The position numbers were made by a program, and so were the translations under genes. Positions 1 to 6,123 of a stretch of DNA of 8,347 nt are shown piece by piece (the first letter of the stretch is position 1; every line of letters starts with the position of its first letter). Source of the DNA: an uncultured Acidobacteriota bacterium (GTDB lineage Bacteria; Acidobacteriota; Vicinamibacteria; Vicinamibacterales; UBA8438). The notes below the pieces were generated by a model, which worked only from the letters and a program-made list of their open reading frames with translations, did not search any database and was not told where the DNA came from. The DNA lies in NCBI GenBank assembly GCA_913043805.1, contig CAJWMX010000109.1, positions 1-8,347 of the forward strand, in the 5' to 3' direction.

Positions 1-259
1 TTGTGACCGACGTCAGAAGCACGAGGTCGCCAGACACGATCGGCGAGCTCCAACCGGCTCCCGGAATCTCGGTGACCCACGCCACGTTCTCGGTCCGGCT
101 CCAGGCTTCGGGGAGACCGTCGCCCGCGACGACGCCGTCCGAGGCCGGGCCGCGGAACTGTGGCCAGTCGTTGGCAGTGAGGGGGGGGACGAAGAGGAAC
201 CAGGCCGCCAGAAGCCAGCCAGCGCGGCGAAGAAGCACTGAGAGCGTTCGGGATGTCAT
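1..259 (-). CDS. PQQ-like beta-propeller repeat protein, N-terminal part (runs off left edge)
   Basis: Reading the minus strand from the ATG at 259-257 gives 86 codons without a stop up to the window edge. The first ~29 residues form a signal peptide (two Arg at 11-12, a hydrophobic Trp/Leu/Phe/Val stretch, likely cleavage after LTA, residues 27-29). The mature start reads DWPQFRGPASDGVV, followed by TENVAW and WSSPIV. This WPQFRGP...NVAW...WSSPIV pattern is typical of secreted PQQ_2/BamB-like propeller proteins common in Acidobacteriota and Planctomycetota. It matches the start of the protein encoded at 7377 almost motif for motif, so the two are paralogues. ATG 259 is the only ATG in frame; an in-frame TGA lies upstream at 313-311. 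No clear Shine-Dalgarno precedes it. Codons 24-27 lie on a run of eight C (eight G on the plus strand, 181-188). Such propellers generally resemble quinoproteins in fold but need not bind PQQ; the substrate is unknown. Confidence 0.85.
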   Translation of the reverse strand, partial: MTSRTLSVLLRRAGWLLAAWFLFVPPLTANDWPQFRGPASDGVVAGDGLPEAWSRTENVAWVTEIPGAGWSSPIVSGDLVLLTSVT

Positions 260-623
260 TACAGCAGTTGATGATGCCTGTCTCGGCCACCGCTGTCCAG
301 CGGACCGATATCATTTCGTCTGCAGATGAACAGATCTTACCGGAAGAACCTGCTGCCCTCGGAGACCGTCGAACCGACGCGGGCCAGGGCGGCGCGGCGT
401 GCGGCGAGTTCCGATCGATCGCTGACCCTCATCTACACCCCGTCGTGGACCGGGTGGGGGAGTACGCGGAGCTGGTCGATGCGGGACGGCCTGAGGGGGC
501 ACGGCTGTCCAGAAACGAACCCCTGTTTGGGGCGTTAGGGACCGCTGGTCGGCGGTTGGGTGACCCGCATCTGAGTCGAGACCCGCTGATTGTCAGGAGC
601 CAACCTGGCGGTGGAGTCGAGGT
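260..623. other. Gene-free stretch upstream of the left propeller gene
   Basis: I see no convincing gene here. Short open frames exist on both strands, but none has a Shine-Dalgarno, a recognisable motif or a signal peptide, and several overlap each other, as expected by chance in GC-rich DNA. The part next to 259 must hold the promoter of the minus-strand propeller gene, but no strong -10/-35 pair stands out (TAAGAT on the minus strand around 339-334 is a weak candidate). A small imperfect hairpin lies at 514-536. Part of the stretch could be further decayed sequence of the remnant that begins near 624. Confidence 0.5.
514..536. other. Small imperfect inverted repeat
   Basis: AACG pairs with CGTT and CCCC with GGGG around a TGTTT loop, with a two-base AA bulge in the left arm. 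It lies inside the gene-free stretch. No T-run follows on either strand, so it is not an obvious intrinsic terminator. It may be chance. Confidence 0.3.
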
Positions 624-951
624 GTCGGGGGCAAGGGCCAGATCGACGTGATGGTCGATGGGCAGCCTCTTGATGACGAGCTGGTCTTGACGCCGGACGT
701 GGTCGCGCGGGGTGTCGTGCTAAGGTGCTTCCCGAGGCGTTCACGGCCGATGGCCCGCGGCTGCGGTTCGAGGCCACCTGCGAGCTGGACCCGAGCGGTG
801 TCGTGAACCCAAAAAGTACTACGTCGCCGCCGACGGACGGTTGCTGGTGGTCCAGGCTAGAGAGACCGGGGTCGGGGACCCGCAGGGTTCCCAGATTGAC
901 ATCGTCCTCAACTGGACACGGGAGCTGCTGGAGCAGGTGTCGGCACCCTGA
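624..951 (+). pseudogene. Frameshifted C-terminal remnant, TolB/PD40-like propeller or kinase-associated tail
   Basis: Protein-like sequence moves through three frames. Frame A (about 624-720) reads GQIDVMVDGQPLDDELVLTP and continues to VVARGVV. The frame then shifts and 722-811 reads KVLPEAFTADGPRLRFEAT, ELDPSGVVNP. At the A5 run 811-815 it shifts again, and 811-951 reads KKYYVAADGRLLVVQ ... SQIDIVLNWTRELLEQV, ending at TGA 949-951. One extra A at the A-run would join the last two segments into a continuous protein. The pattern 'RLRFEATCELDPSG..NP.Y.VAADGR.L.VQ....QI.IVLNW..EL' closely follows the C-terminal ends of Acidobacteriota proteins with TolB/PD40 propellers, often fused to Ser/Thr kinases ('LLFEG.YE.D..G..NPNYDVSPDGRRFLM...QI.VVLNWFEELKRLVP'). 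That comparison is from memory. The earliest segment is less certainly part of the same gene. No start codon, kinase domain or complete blade set is present, so I call a decayed fragment. Confidence 0.5.
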
Positions 952-984
952 GTACCTCAGTCACGAGCCTGCCACGCGCAGCGC

Positions 985-990
985 TAGAAT
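985..990 (+). promoter_or_regulatory. Possible -10 element for the 1034-7086 gene set
   Basis: TAGAAT lies 43 bases upstream of the ATG at 1034, between the stop of the remnant at 951 and the first gene of the set. It differs from TATAAT by one base and is flanked by GCGC on both sides (981-984 and 994-997). No good -35 hexamer is found 16-18 bases upstream, so the assignment is tentative. It would give a leader of about 37 bases. Confidence 0.35.
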
Positions 991-1033
991 GGGTGCGCTC
1001 AGAAACCGCACTCGATTCAAGAGCCGAACGGAC

Positions 1034-3337
1034 ATGGCCATGAAGCCTCTGTTGGTGCTGCTCGGTGTGTTCATCCTTCCGGTCGCGGGCGCACTGGCTC
1101 AGCCGGCTGGCTCGGCGGCGACGCCGGACGTGCCCGCCGACGTCGAGGAGTGGATGCGCACCGCTTGGGGTATGGAGCCCGAGACCCTTGGGTCGACCGA
1201 TACCCACTTTTTGTCGTCGCTGAGCGACACAGAACGGCAAGGCGCCTTCCTGTTCAAGCAGCGGTGCAACACCTGTCACTACTCGACGATGTCGGACACC
1301 CGGGGCGCGGGGGCAGGCCTCGTCGATGCAGCGTCATTGGGGCCCGCGCTCTCCAGGACGTCGGTCGAAGGGGAGGACCGAGAGAAGGTGGCGCGGCAAC
1401 ACATCATCGAAGGCTCGGCCAGGATGCCGGCCTTCAAGTACGCCCTCGAGGCTGAGCAGATCGACGCGATCGTCGCTTTCATGAAGCAAGTCGACACGCT
1501 CCGCCCACCGGTCGTTGACCGGCTCGCGGAGCTGTCGTCGACCGACGATGCCGAGCCGGTGCCGCTGGGCGAAGCCGCCGGTCCCCTATGGGGCACCGTC
1601 ACATCGGCCTCCGGCGAGACCCTCGAAGGGGTCACGGTGTCTGCCCGCTCCCCGGGGCGGAACCTCACCACCAGCGTGTTCACCGACAGCGACGGCGAGT
1701 ACTTCTTCCCGCCCCTCGAGTCTGGACGGCCATACAAGGTGTGGGCCCAGGCGCAGGCGTTCGAGGCGGGCCGGGCCGAGGTCGAGCTGGGCCAGGCGGC
1801 GGAGAGACAAAACTTCAGCCTGACGTCCATCGCGGATTTCGAGAATCAGCTGACCGGAGCCCAGTGGTATGAGGCGCTGCCGGATGCCACCCGTGAAGAC
1901 CGCCGCATGAAGGAGGTCTTCCGGGCGGCTTGCATGGGATGTCACCCGCAGAACTTCACGTTGATCAGCCGGTTCGACGAGGCGGGCTGGGGGAACATCA
2001 TCGACGTGATGAGCCGGATGCACCCGTATCGCTACGGCACCCCGGCCGCCGCGGCCAGGCGTCAGCCGAACGCCATAATGGTCCACTTCCGGGATGAGCT
2101 GGCGGCGTGGCTGGCAAAGGTGCGCGGTCCGGGCCCGTCCCCCATGACGTTCACGGCCCGGCGGCCCACGGGCGACTCGTCGCTGATGATTGCCCGTGAG
2201 TACGACGCCCCGGAGCCGGGCTTCGGGTTGCCGTTCTTCAACGACGGCAACACCGACTGGTCGCAGGGGCCGGTCGATTTCATGGACGAGTCGAAGCACC
2301 ACGCGATGAACGCCACGCTGGACGAGGATGGCCACGTGTGGATGGCCGACATGTTCAACATCACCCGCACCGTCGTCCGATACGACTGGCGGACCGGCCA
2401 CGCGACCAACTTCGTCCTGTCGGAGGAGCCGGAGGACGCGCCCGCCAACTCGCACGACATCATTCGGGACGCCGATGGCGTGGTGTGGTTCGACATGAGC
2501 AACATCGGCGCGCTCGGACGCATCAACCCGCGGACGGGCCAATCGAGCATCATTCGCCCCCCTGAGGGCTCTCGAGTGGGGCCCTGGATCGGCGACGACG
2601 GGCTGGGGGGCATCTGGACCGCCGGAGCCATCAACGACATCAAGGCGATGCGCTATGACACGGCCACGCGTGAGTGGGTGCTCTTCGAGAACCCGATCCC
2701 GAACGCGTCGAACTATGGAATGACTGGCGATGGCGCCGGCAACGGCTGGTGGTCGACCGCCATTCCTCGGGACGGGTTGATGAAGGCCGACCTCCAGACC
2801 GGTGAGGCCACGTTTGTCCCGCTTCCCGACGCGGTGAACGACCGGAGTGATCTGTTCACCGCCGAGGAGATGGCCGTCTTCGCCGACCGCCTGACGTTCT
2901 ACGGCTATGGGAGACCGGGCTCGGTGGCGATTCGCAAGCCGGGCGCCGACCCGGCGAGCACGACGTTCTGGGGCTGCTCCTGGTATGGCGGTGGACTCCT
3001 GAAGCTCGACAGTCGCTCGGACCTCGAAGTGATGTACCCCTTTCCGCCCCAGCACGAGGACGGGAACTGCTACGAGACGTCGATCGACGAAGACGGAATG
3101 GTGTGGCTGCCGTTCACGCATGGCGACGCGGTTGCGAAGTTCGATCCGAACACCGAGGAATGGACCAGCTACTTCCTGCCCACGATCGGGACCAAGACCC
3201 ACGGTCTGCAAGCGGTGACGGTCAACGGCCGCACCGAGATCGGGATGGGCTACCTAGGCGCCGGGAAGGTGGCGAAACTCCAGTTTCGTACGCGGGAGGA
3301 GCTGGATCGATTGAAGGCGGAGACGGCAAGGCCATGA
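1034..3337 (+). CDS. Secreted diheme cytochrome c / carboxypeptidase-regulatory-like / Vgb-like propeller protein
   Basis: A 767-residue exported protein. Residues 1-22 are a signal peptide (MAMK, hydrophobic core, ALA|Q). A cytochrome c domain follows (about 62-158) with heme motif CNTCH at 78-82 and a likely axial Met at 131 in ARMPAF. Residues ~184-262 match a carboxypeptidase-regulatory-like beta-sandwich (LWGTVTSASGETLEGVTVSA ... DGEYFFPPL). A second heme motif, CMGCH (300-304), lies in a helical segment that also has RFDEAGW and MSRMHPY. From ~425 to the end there are about six blade-like repeats (DGHVWMAD..., DGVVWFDMSN, GGIWTAGAIND, GNGWWSTAIPR, DGMVWLPFTHGD) like the streptogramin lyase (Vgb)/SMP-30 propeller. 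I see no basis to claim lyase activity. The open frame extends upstream to 725 but that part is remnant sequence; ATG 1034 gives the signal peptide (ATG 1040 is also possible; no clear Shine-Dalgarno for either). The stop overlaps the next start (ATGA). Likely role: periplasmic electron transfer coupled to ligand binding by the propeller; inference. Confidence 0.85.
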   Translation: MAMKPLLVLLGVFILPVAGALAQPAGSAATPDVPADVEEWMRTAWGMEPETLGSTDTHFLSSLSDTERQGAFLFKQRCNTCHYSTMSDTRGAGAGLVDAASLGPALSRTSVEGEDREKVARQHIIEGSARMPAFKYALEAEQIDAIVAFMKQVDTLRPPVVDRLAELSSTDDAEPVPLGEAAGPLWGTVTSASGETLEGVTVSARSPGRNLTTSVFTDSDGEYFFPPLESGRPYKVWAQAQAFEAGRAEVELGQAAERQNFSLTSIADFENQLTGAQWYEALPDATREDRRMKEVFRAACMGCHPQNFTLISRFDEAGWGNIIDVMSRMHPYRYGTPAAAARRQPNAIMVHFRDELAAWLAKVRGPGPSPMTFTARRPTGDSSLMIAREYDAPEPGFGLPFFNDGNTDWSQGPVDFMDESKHHAMNATLDEDGHVWMADMFNITRTVVRYDWRTGHATNFVLSEEPEDAPANSHDIIRDADGVVWFDMSNIGALGRINPRTGQSSIIRPPEGSRVGPWIGDDGLGGIWTAGAINDIKAMRYDTATREWVLFENPIPNASNYGMTGDGAGNGWWSTAIPRDGLMKADLQTGEATFVPLPDAVNDRSDLFTAEEMAVFADRLTFYGYGRPGSVAIRKPGADPASTTFWGCSWYGGGLLKLDSRSDLEVMYPFPPQHEDGNCYETSIDEDGMVWLPFTHGDAVAKFDPNTEEWTSYFLPTIGTKTHGLQAVTVNGRTEIGMGYLGAGKVAKLQFRTREELDRLKAETARP

Positions 3338-4620
3338 GGACGCTTCAGCACGCCCTCCGATACATCGTTGTGGTTTGCGGCTTCCTGGGACTCCCGAGTC
3401 TGGTCATTGCGCAGCCGGGGAATGAGACGGGTCCGCCGCGGACCCCGTGGGGGGCTCCGGATCTGGAGGGGACCTGGTCGCTGCCCACGATGACACCAAT
3501 GGAACGGCCAGCCGAGTTCGAGGGCCGCGAGCGCATCACTCCCGAAGAGGAAGCGGAGTTCCTGGCCAGGCGGCGGAGCGGCATCCGCGCGGGGCTGGCG
3601 CGGGCTTTGAGCGCCGACTTCGAGCTGGGCGATGGTGGCGTCGACCAGTCGATCTACGACCATCCACTGCTCGACGGGCGCACGTCTCTCGTCGTCTCAC
3701 CGGAGAACGGCCGGATCCCACGCACGGACGAGGGCCGCTACCGGGCCGGGATGCCAGGTCGGCGAATGAGCGGCATCCCGGAGGGTCCCGAGAGTCGGGC
3801 CTTGGATGAACGCTGCATGATGGGCGGGGCGCTACCCCTGCGTGGCAGTGCCTTCCCTGCCCGGATCTTCCAGACGCCGGATCATGTGGTCATCCACTAC
3901 GAGTTCATCAACACCACGGTCACTATTCCCATCGACGACCGTCCAGCCGTGTCGAACAGGATCCTCCAATGGTCAGGGACGTCTCGTGGATTCTGGGACG
4001 GGGACACCCTGGTGGTCGAGTCGACCAACTTCGACCCGCGGTGGACCTTTGCCGGGTCAGGGTCAGGCATGCGGCTGGTCCAGCGGTTGACCAGGGTCGA
4101 CCAGGACACGATGCATCAGGAGTACACTGTCTACGACCCCGACTCGTTCGAGGAGCCGTGGACGGCCGAGTATCCGCTGACGAATACCGAAGAGCCCATC
4201 TACGAGTTCGCCTGCCACGAAGGCAACCGGAGCATGACGCTGCTGCTGAACGGCGCACGGGCCACTGAACAGATCCAGAGGTTCGTTGGGGCGTTTGAGC
4301 TCTCGAGTTTCGAACGCGTCGGGGGTGGGGCCGCGGACGGCACGGCCTTCACCGACGGCATGCTCTCGTACGACGCCAGCGGGCGGGCGTCGATCCAGCT
4401 GTCAGGCGACAGTGACTACCTCGCCTACTACGGGGATTACTTCGTGAACGTCACGCGGAAGGTGGTCGAGCATACCGTTGAAGACGGGTCGAGAGCGGCT
4501 CTACCTGACAGGATGCTGATCTACGCGTATGAGCTGGCTGACGACGGCAACACCCTCATCCTGTCGCTGACAGGCGAGGACGGCGTCGAGAGCCGCTCCA
4601 CCTGGCAACGTCACCGCTAG
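3334..4620 (+). CDS. Secreted protein of unnamed family (copy A) with C-terminal lipocalin-like domain
   Basis: 428 residues, starting in a 4-nt ATGA overlap with the preceding gene, so translation is probably coupled. Residues 1-26 form a signal peptide (IVVVCGFLGL core, VIA|Q). The body carries the marks of a large uncharacterised secreted family that I know mainly from Acidobacteriota and some Proteobacteria: TPWGAPDLEGTWS at the mature N-terminus, RTSLVVSPENGRIP, DERC (Cys161), IFQTPDHVVIHYE, QWSGTSRGFWDGDTLVVEST, and YEFACHEGN (Cys294, His295). The same motifs recur in the protein encoded at 6124, so the two are paralogues. Residues ~319-428 are extra: FELSSFE, GMLSYDASGRASIQL, YLAYYGDYFVN, YELADDGNTLILSL and a final STWQRHR follow the order seen in lipocalin-like (Lipocalin_5 type) domains. 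Function unknown. The two Cys could form a disulfide, or Cys/His could bind a metal; both are guesses. The sequence suggests a beta-rich binding protein, not a known enzyme. Confidence 0.85.
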   Translation: MRTLQHALRYIVVVCGFLGLPSLVIAQPGNETGPPRTPWGAPDLEGTWSLPTMTPMERPAEFEGRERITPEEEAEFLARRRSGIRAGLARALSADFELGDGGVDQSIYDHPLLDGRTSLVVSPENGRIPRTDEGRYRAGMPGRRMSGIPEGPESRALDERCMMGGALPLRGSAFPARIFQTPDHVVIHYEFINTTVTIPIDDRPAVSNRILQWSGTSRGFWDGDTLVVESTNFDPRWTFAGSGSGMRLVQRLTRVDQDTMHQEYTVYDPDSFEEPWTAEYPLTNTEEPIYEFACHEGNRSMTLLLNGARATEQIQRFVGAFELSSFERVGGGAADGTAFTDGMLSYDASGRASIQLSGDSDYLAYYGDYFVNVTRKVVEHTVEDGSRAALPDRMLIYAYELADDGNTLILSLTGEDGVESRSTWQRHR

Positions 4621-4639
4621 CACTTCGTAAAGGAACCTA

Positions 4640-6010
4640 ATGTCAGGACTTCGGTGGAGCGCGGGATTGCTGACGATGGTTGGACTCCTGCTGGGGCTTT
4701 CGTGGCAGGCCCGGGCTCAGGATGGCTTCACGCTCAGCCCGGTCGCGACCGGGCTCGAGCATCCCTGGGAGGTCACCTGGGGGCCAGACGACCACCTGTG
4801 GGTGACCGAGCGGACGGCGTTCCGGGTCACTCGCGTCAATCCGAGCGATGGCGCCACGCAGGTGGCCGTGACGATTCCCGGCGTGTTCCAGAGCGTGGCG
4901 CAGGATGGTCTGCTCGGCCTGGCGCTGCACCCGCGACTGCTGGAAGGACCAGGCGAAGCATTTGCCTATGTCGCCTTCACCTACGAGGACGTGACGGACG
5001 TTCGGCTCAAGATCCGGCGCTACGCGTACGACGCGGACTCCGGGTTGCTCGATGACCCGGTCGACATCATCACGGGCCTGCCGGCTCACGACGATCACCT
5101 TGGCGGCCGGATGGTGATCGGGCCCGACGAGAAGCTGTATCTGAGTATTGGCGACCAGGGTGGCAACTGGCTCCACAACTTCTGCAACCCCAACCTTGCC
5201 CAGGTGCTGCCGACGGCGGCCGAGGTGCAAGCTGGCGACTGGGCGTCCTACGAGGGCACGATTCTGCGGCTCGACCTCGACGGGTCGATTCCGGGTGACA
5301 ACCCGACGATCGACGGGGTACGCAGTCACATCCTGTCCTACGGCCACCGCAATCCGCAGGGACTGGCGTTCGGCGACGACGGTCGGCTCTACGCGTCGGA
5401 ACATGGTCCGAGCACCGACGATGAGCTGAATCTCGTCCAGGCGGCCGGGAACTATGGCTGGCCGGACGTCGCCGGCTACCAGGACGACCAGATGTATGTC
5501 TATGCCAACTGGTCAGCCTCCACTTCCGCGCCCTGCAACTCGTTGAGCTTCAGCCAGAGCGCGGTTCCGGCGTCGGTACCGCAAACAGCCGAGACGTCTT
5601 GGAGTCATCCCGACTTTCGGCCACCGCTCCAGACGCTGTTCACGGTACCGAGCGACTACGACTTCGACGCGCAGGGCCGCGCAACGATTGCGCCGTCGAG
5701 CCTGGCGCTCTACACAGCGGATAGGGGCGGCATTCCCGGGTGGGGCGACTCGCTCCTGGTGCCCGGTCTGATCAAGGGCCGGATGTATCGCCAGCCGCTC
5801 TCGGCCGACGGCACGACCGCCGACGGGGAGCCGATCGAGCTGTTCCGCACGACGAATCGCTATCGGGATCTCGCGCTGCATCCGGATGGGCGGACGATCT
5901 ACGTGGCGACGGACAGCTCCGGCCGCACGACGGGCGCCGACGACTCGATGACCCAGTCGCTGGAGCACCCGGGTGCGATCATTCAGTTCACCTACGAAGG
6001 GGACCGATGA
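4640..6010 (+). CDS. gdhB: Soluble PQQ-dependent glucose/sugar dehydrogenase (GdhB type)
   Basis: 456 residues; AAGGA at 4630-4634 sits 5 bases before ATG 4640. Signal peptide 1-26 (ARA|Q). The rest aligns over its full length with Acinetobacter soluble quinoprotein glucose dehydrogenase (comparison from memory). That family oxidises aldoses at C1 in the periplasm with PQQ and Ca2+, passing electrons to an external acceptor. Key matches: HDDHLGGRMVIGPD, where His153 equals catalytic His144; GHRNPQG (Arg237/Asn238 for Arg228/Asn229); EHGPSTDDE (Gly256, Pro257 and Asp261 at the calcium site, His255 replacing a Gln); NYGWPDVAGYQDD; and NRYRD (Arg407, Arg409 for Arg406, Arg408 near PQQ). Differences: the position of PQQ-contacting Lys377 appears to be Ile378 with a Lys next to it, and the loop holding the Acinetobacter Cys pair is about 8 residues shorter (338-354) without Cys. 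Cys182 and Cys299 lie elsewhere. Sugar specificity therefore cannot be assigned. A co-directional diheme gene two positions upstream is a plausible electron acceptor source. Confidence 0.93.
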   Translation: MSGLRWSAGLLTMVGLLLGLSWQARAQDGFTLSPVATGLEHPWEVTWGPDDHLWVTERTAFRVTRVNPSDGATQVAVTIPGVFQSVAQDGLLGLALHPRLLEGPGEAFAYVAFTYEDVTDVRLKIRRYAYDADSGLLDDPVDIITGLPAHDDHLGGRMVIGPDEKLYLSIGDQGGNWLHNFCNPNLAQVLPTAAEVQAGDWASYEGTILRLDLDGSIPGDNPTIDGVRSHILSYGHRNPQGLAFGDDGRLYASEHGPSTDDELNLVQAAGNYGWPDVAGYQDDQMYVYANWSASTSAPCNSLSFSQSAVPASVPQTAETSWSHPDFRPPLQTLFTVPSDYDFDAQGRATIAPSSLALYTADRGGIPGWGDSLLVPGLIKGRMYRQPLSADGTTADGEPIELFRTTNRYRDLALHPDGRTIYVATDSSGRTTGADDSMTQSLEHPGAIIQFTYEGDR

Positions 6011-6054
6011 GAATCGCGCCGCTCGAGTGGCTCTGGATTAACTTCAATTACTAG
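6007..6054 (+). CDS. Possible 15-residue aromatic-rich micropeptide (MRIAPLEWLWINFNY)
   Basis: A micro-ORF starts in the ATGA that ends the glucose dehydrogenase gene and stops at TAG 6052-6054. AAGGGGA at 5997-6003 lies just upstream and could act as a Shine-Dalgarno, although it is also coding sequence for the end of the dehydrogenase. The peptide MRIAPLEWLWINFNY has Trp at 8 and 10, Phe at 13 and Tyr at 15, a very high aromatic share. It does not fit PqqA, the short PQQ precursor, because the Glu-x-x-x-Tyr spacing is absent. It contains W-I-N, which resembles the aromatic-x-Asn unit of cyclophane RiPP cores, but no radical SAM maturase is in the window. A hairpin follows 11 bases after the stop, so it could instead be a leader peptide. 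With only 15 codons, chance is a serious alternative. Confidence 0.3.
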   Translation: MRIAPLEWLWINFNY

Positions 6055-6064
6055 CGGCACGCCA

Positions 6065-6083
6065 CAGCCAGACATTCTGGCTG
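6065..6083 (+). promoter_or_regulatory. Perfect 8-bp hairpin between gdhB and copy B
   Basis: CAGCCAGA (6065-6072) and TCTGGCTG (6076-6083) are exact inverted repeats around a CAT loop. No T-run follows (GAACGATTTC), so it is not a canonical intrinsic terminator. Its position in the only sizeable gap of the gene set suggests an RNA stem that protects the 3' end of the gdhB message, partial termination, or a protein-binding palindrome. TCTGG at 6032-6036, inside the micro-ORF around its second Trp codon, can also pair with CCAGA in the left arm (6068-6072), giving a weak alternative structure. Confidence 0.5.
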
Positions 6084-6123
6084 GAACGATTTCGCAACCG
6101 GGTTGACCGAGGAGGTTGAGAAG

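Noticed and set aside
725..1033. Upstream extension of the diheme gene to give an 870-residue protein
   Set aside because: The extension covers the frameshifted remnant, has no signal peptide at its start, and the true secretion signal begins at ATG 1034 in the middle of it.
1586..3211. Long minus-strand open frame (541 codons) opposite the diheme-propeller gene
   Set aside because: It lies wholly antisense to a gene with clear domains, has an Arg/Val/His-rich composition typical of GC-rich shadow frames, and shows no recognisable motif.
6007..6054. Micro-ORF as a PqqA precursor for PQQ synthesis
   Set aside because: PqqA needs Glu and Tyr separated by three residues; here Glu7 is followed by Trp at that position and Tyr only at 15, and no pqqB-E genes are nearby in the window.
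6103..6123. TTG start for copy B seven codons upstream
   Set aside because: The GAGGAGG Shine-Dalgarno at 6109-6115 lies downstream of this TTG and is well spaced for ATG 6124, which gives a clean signal peptide.
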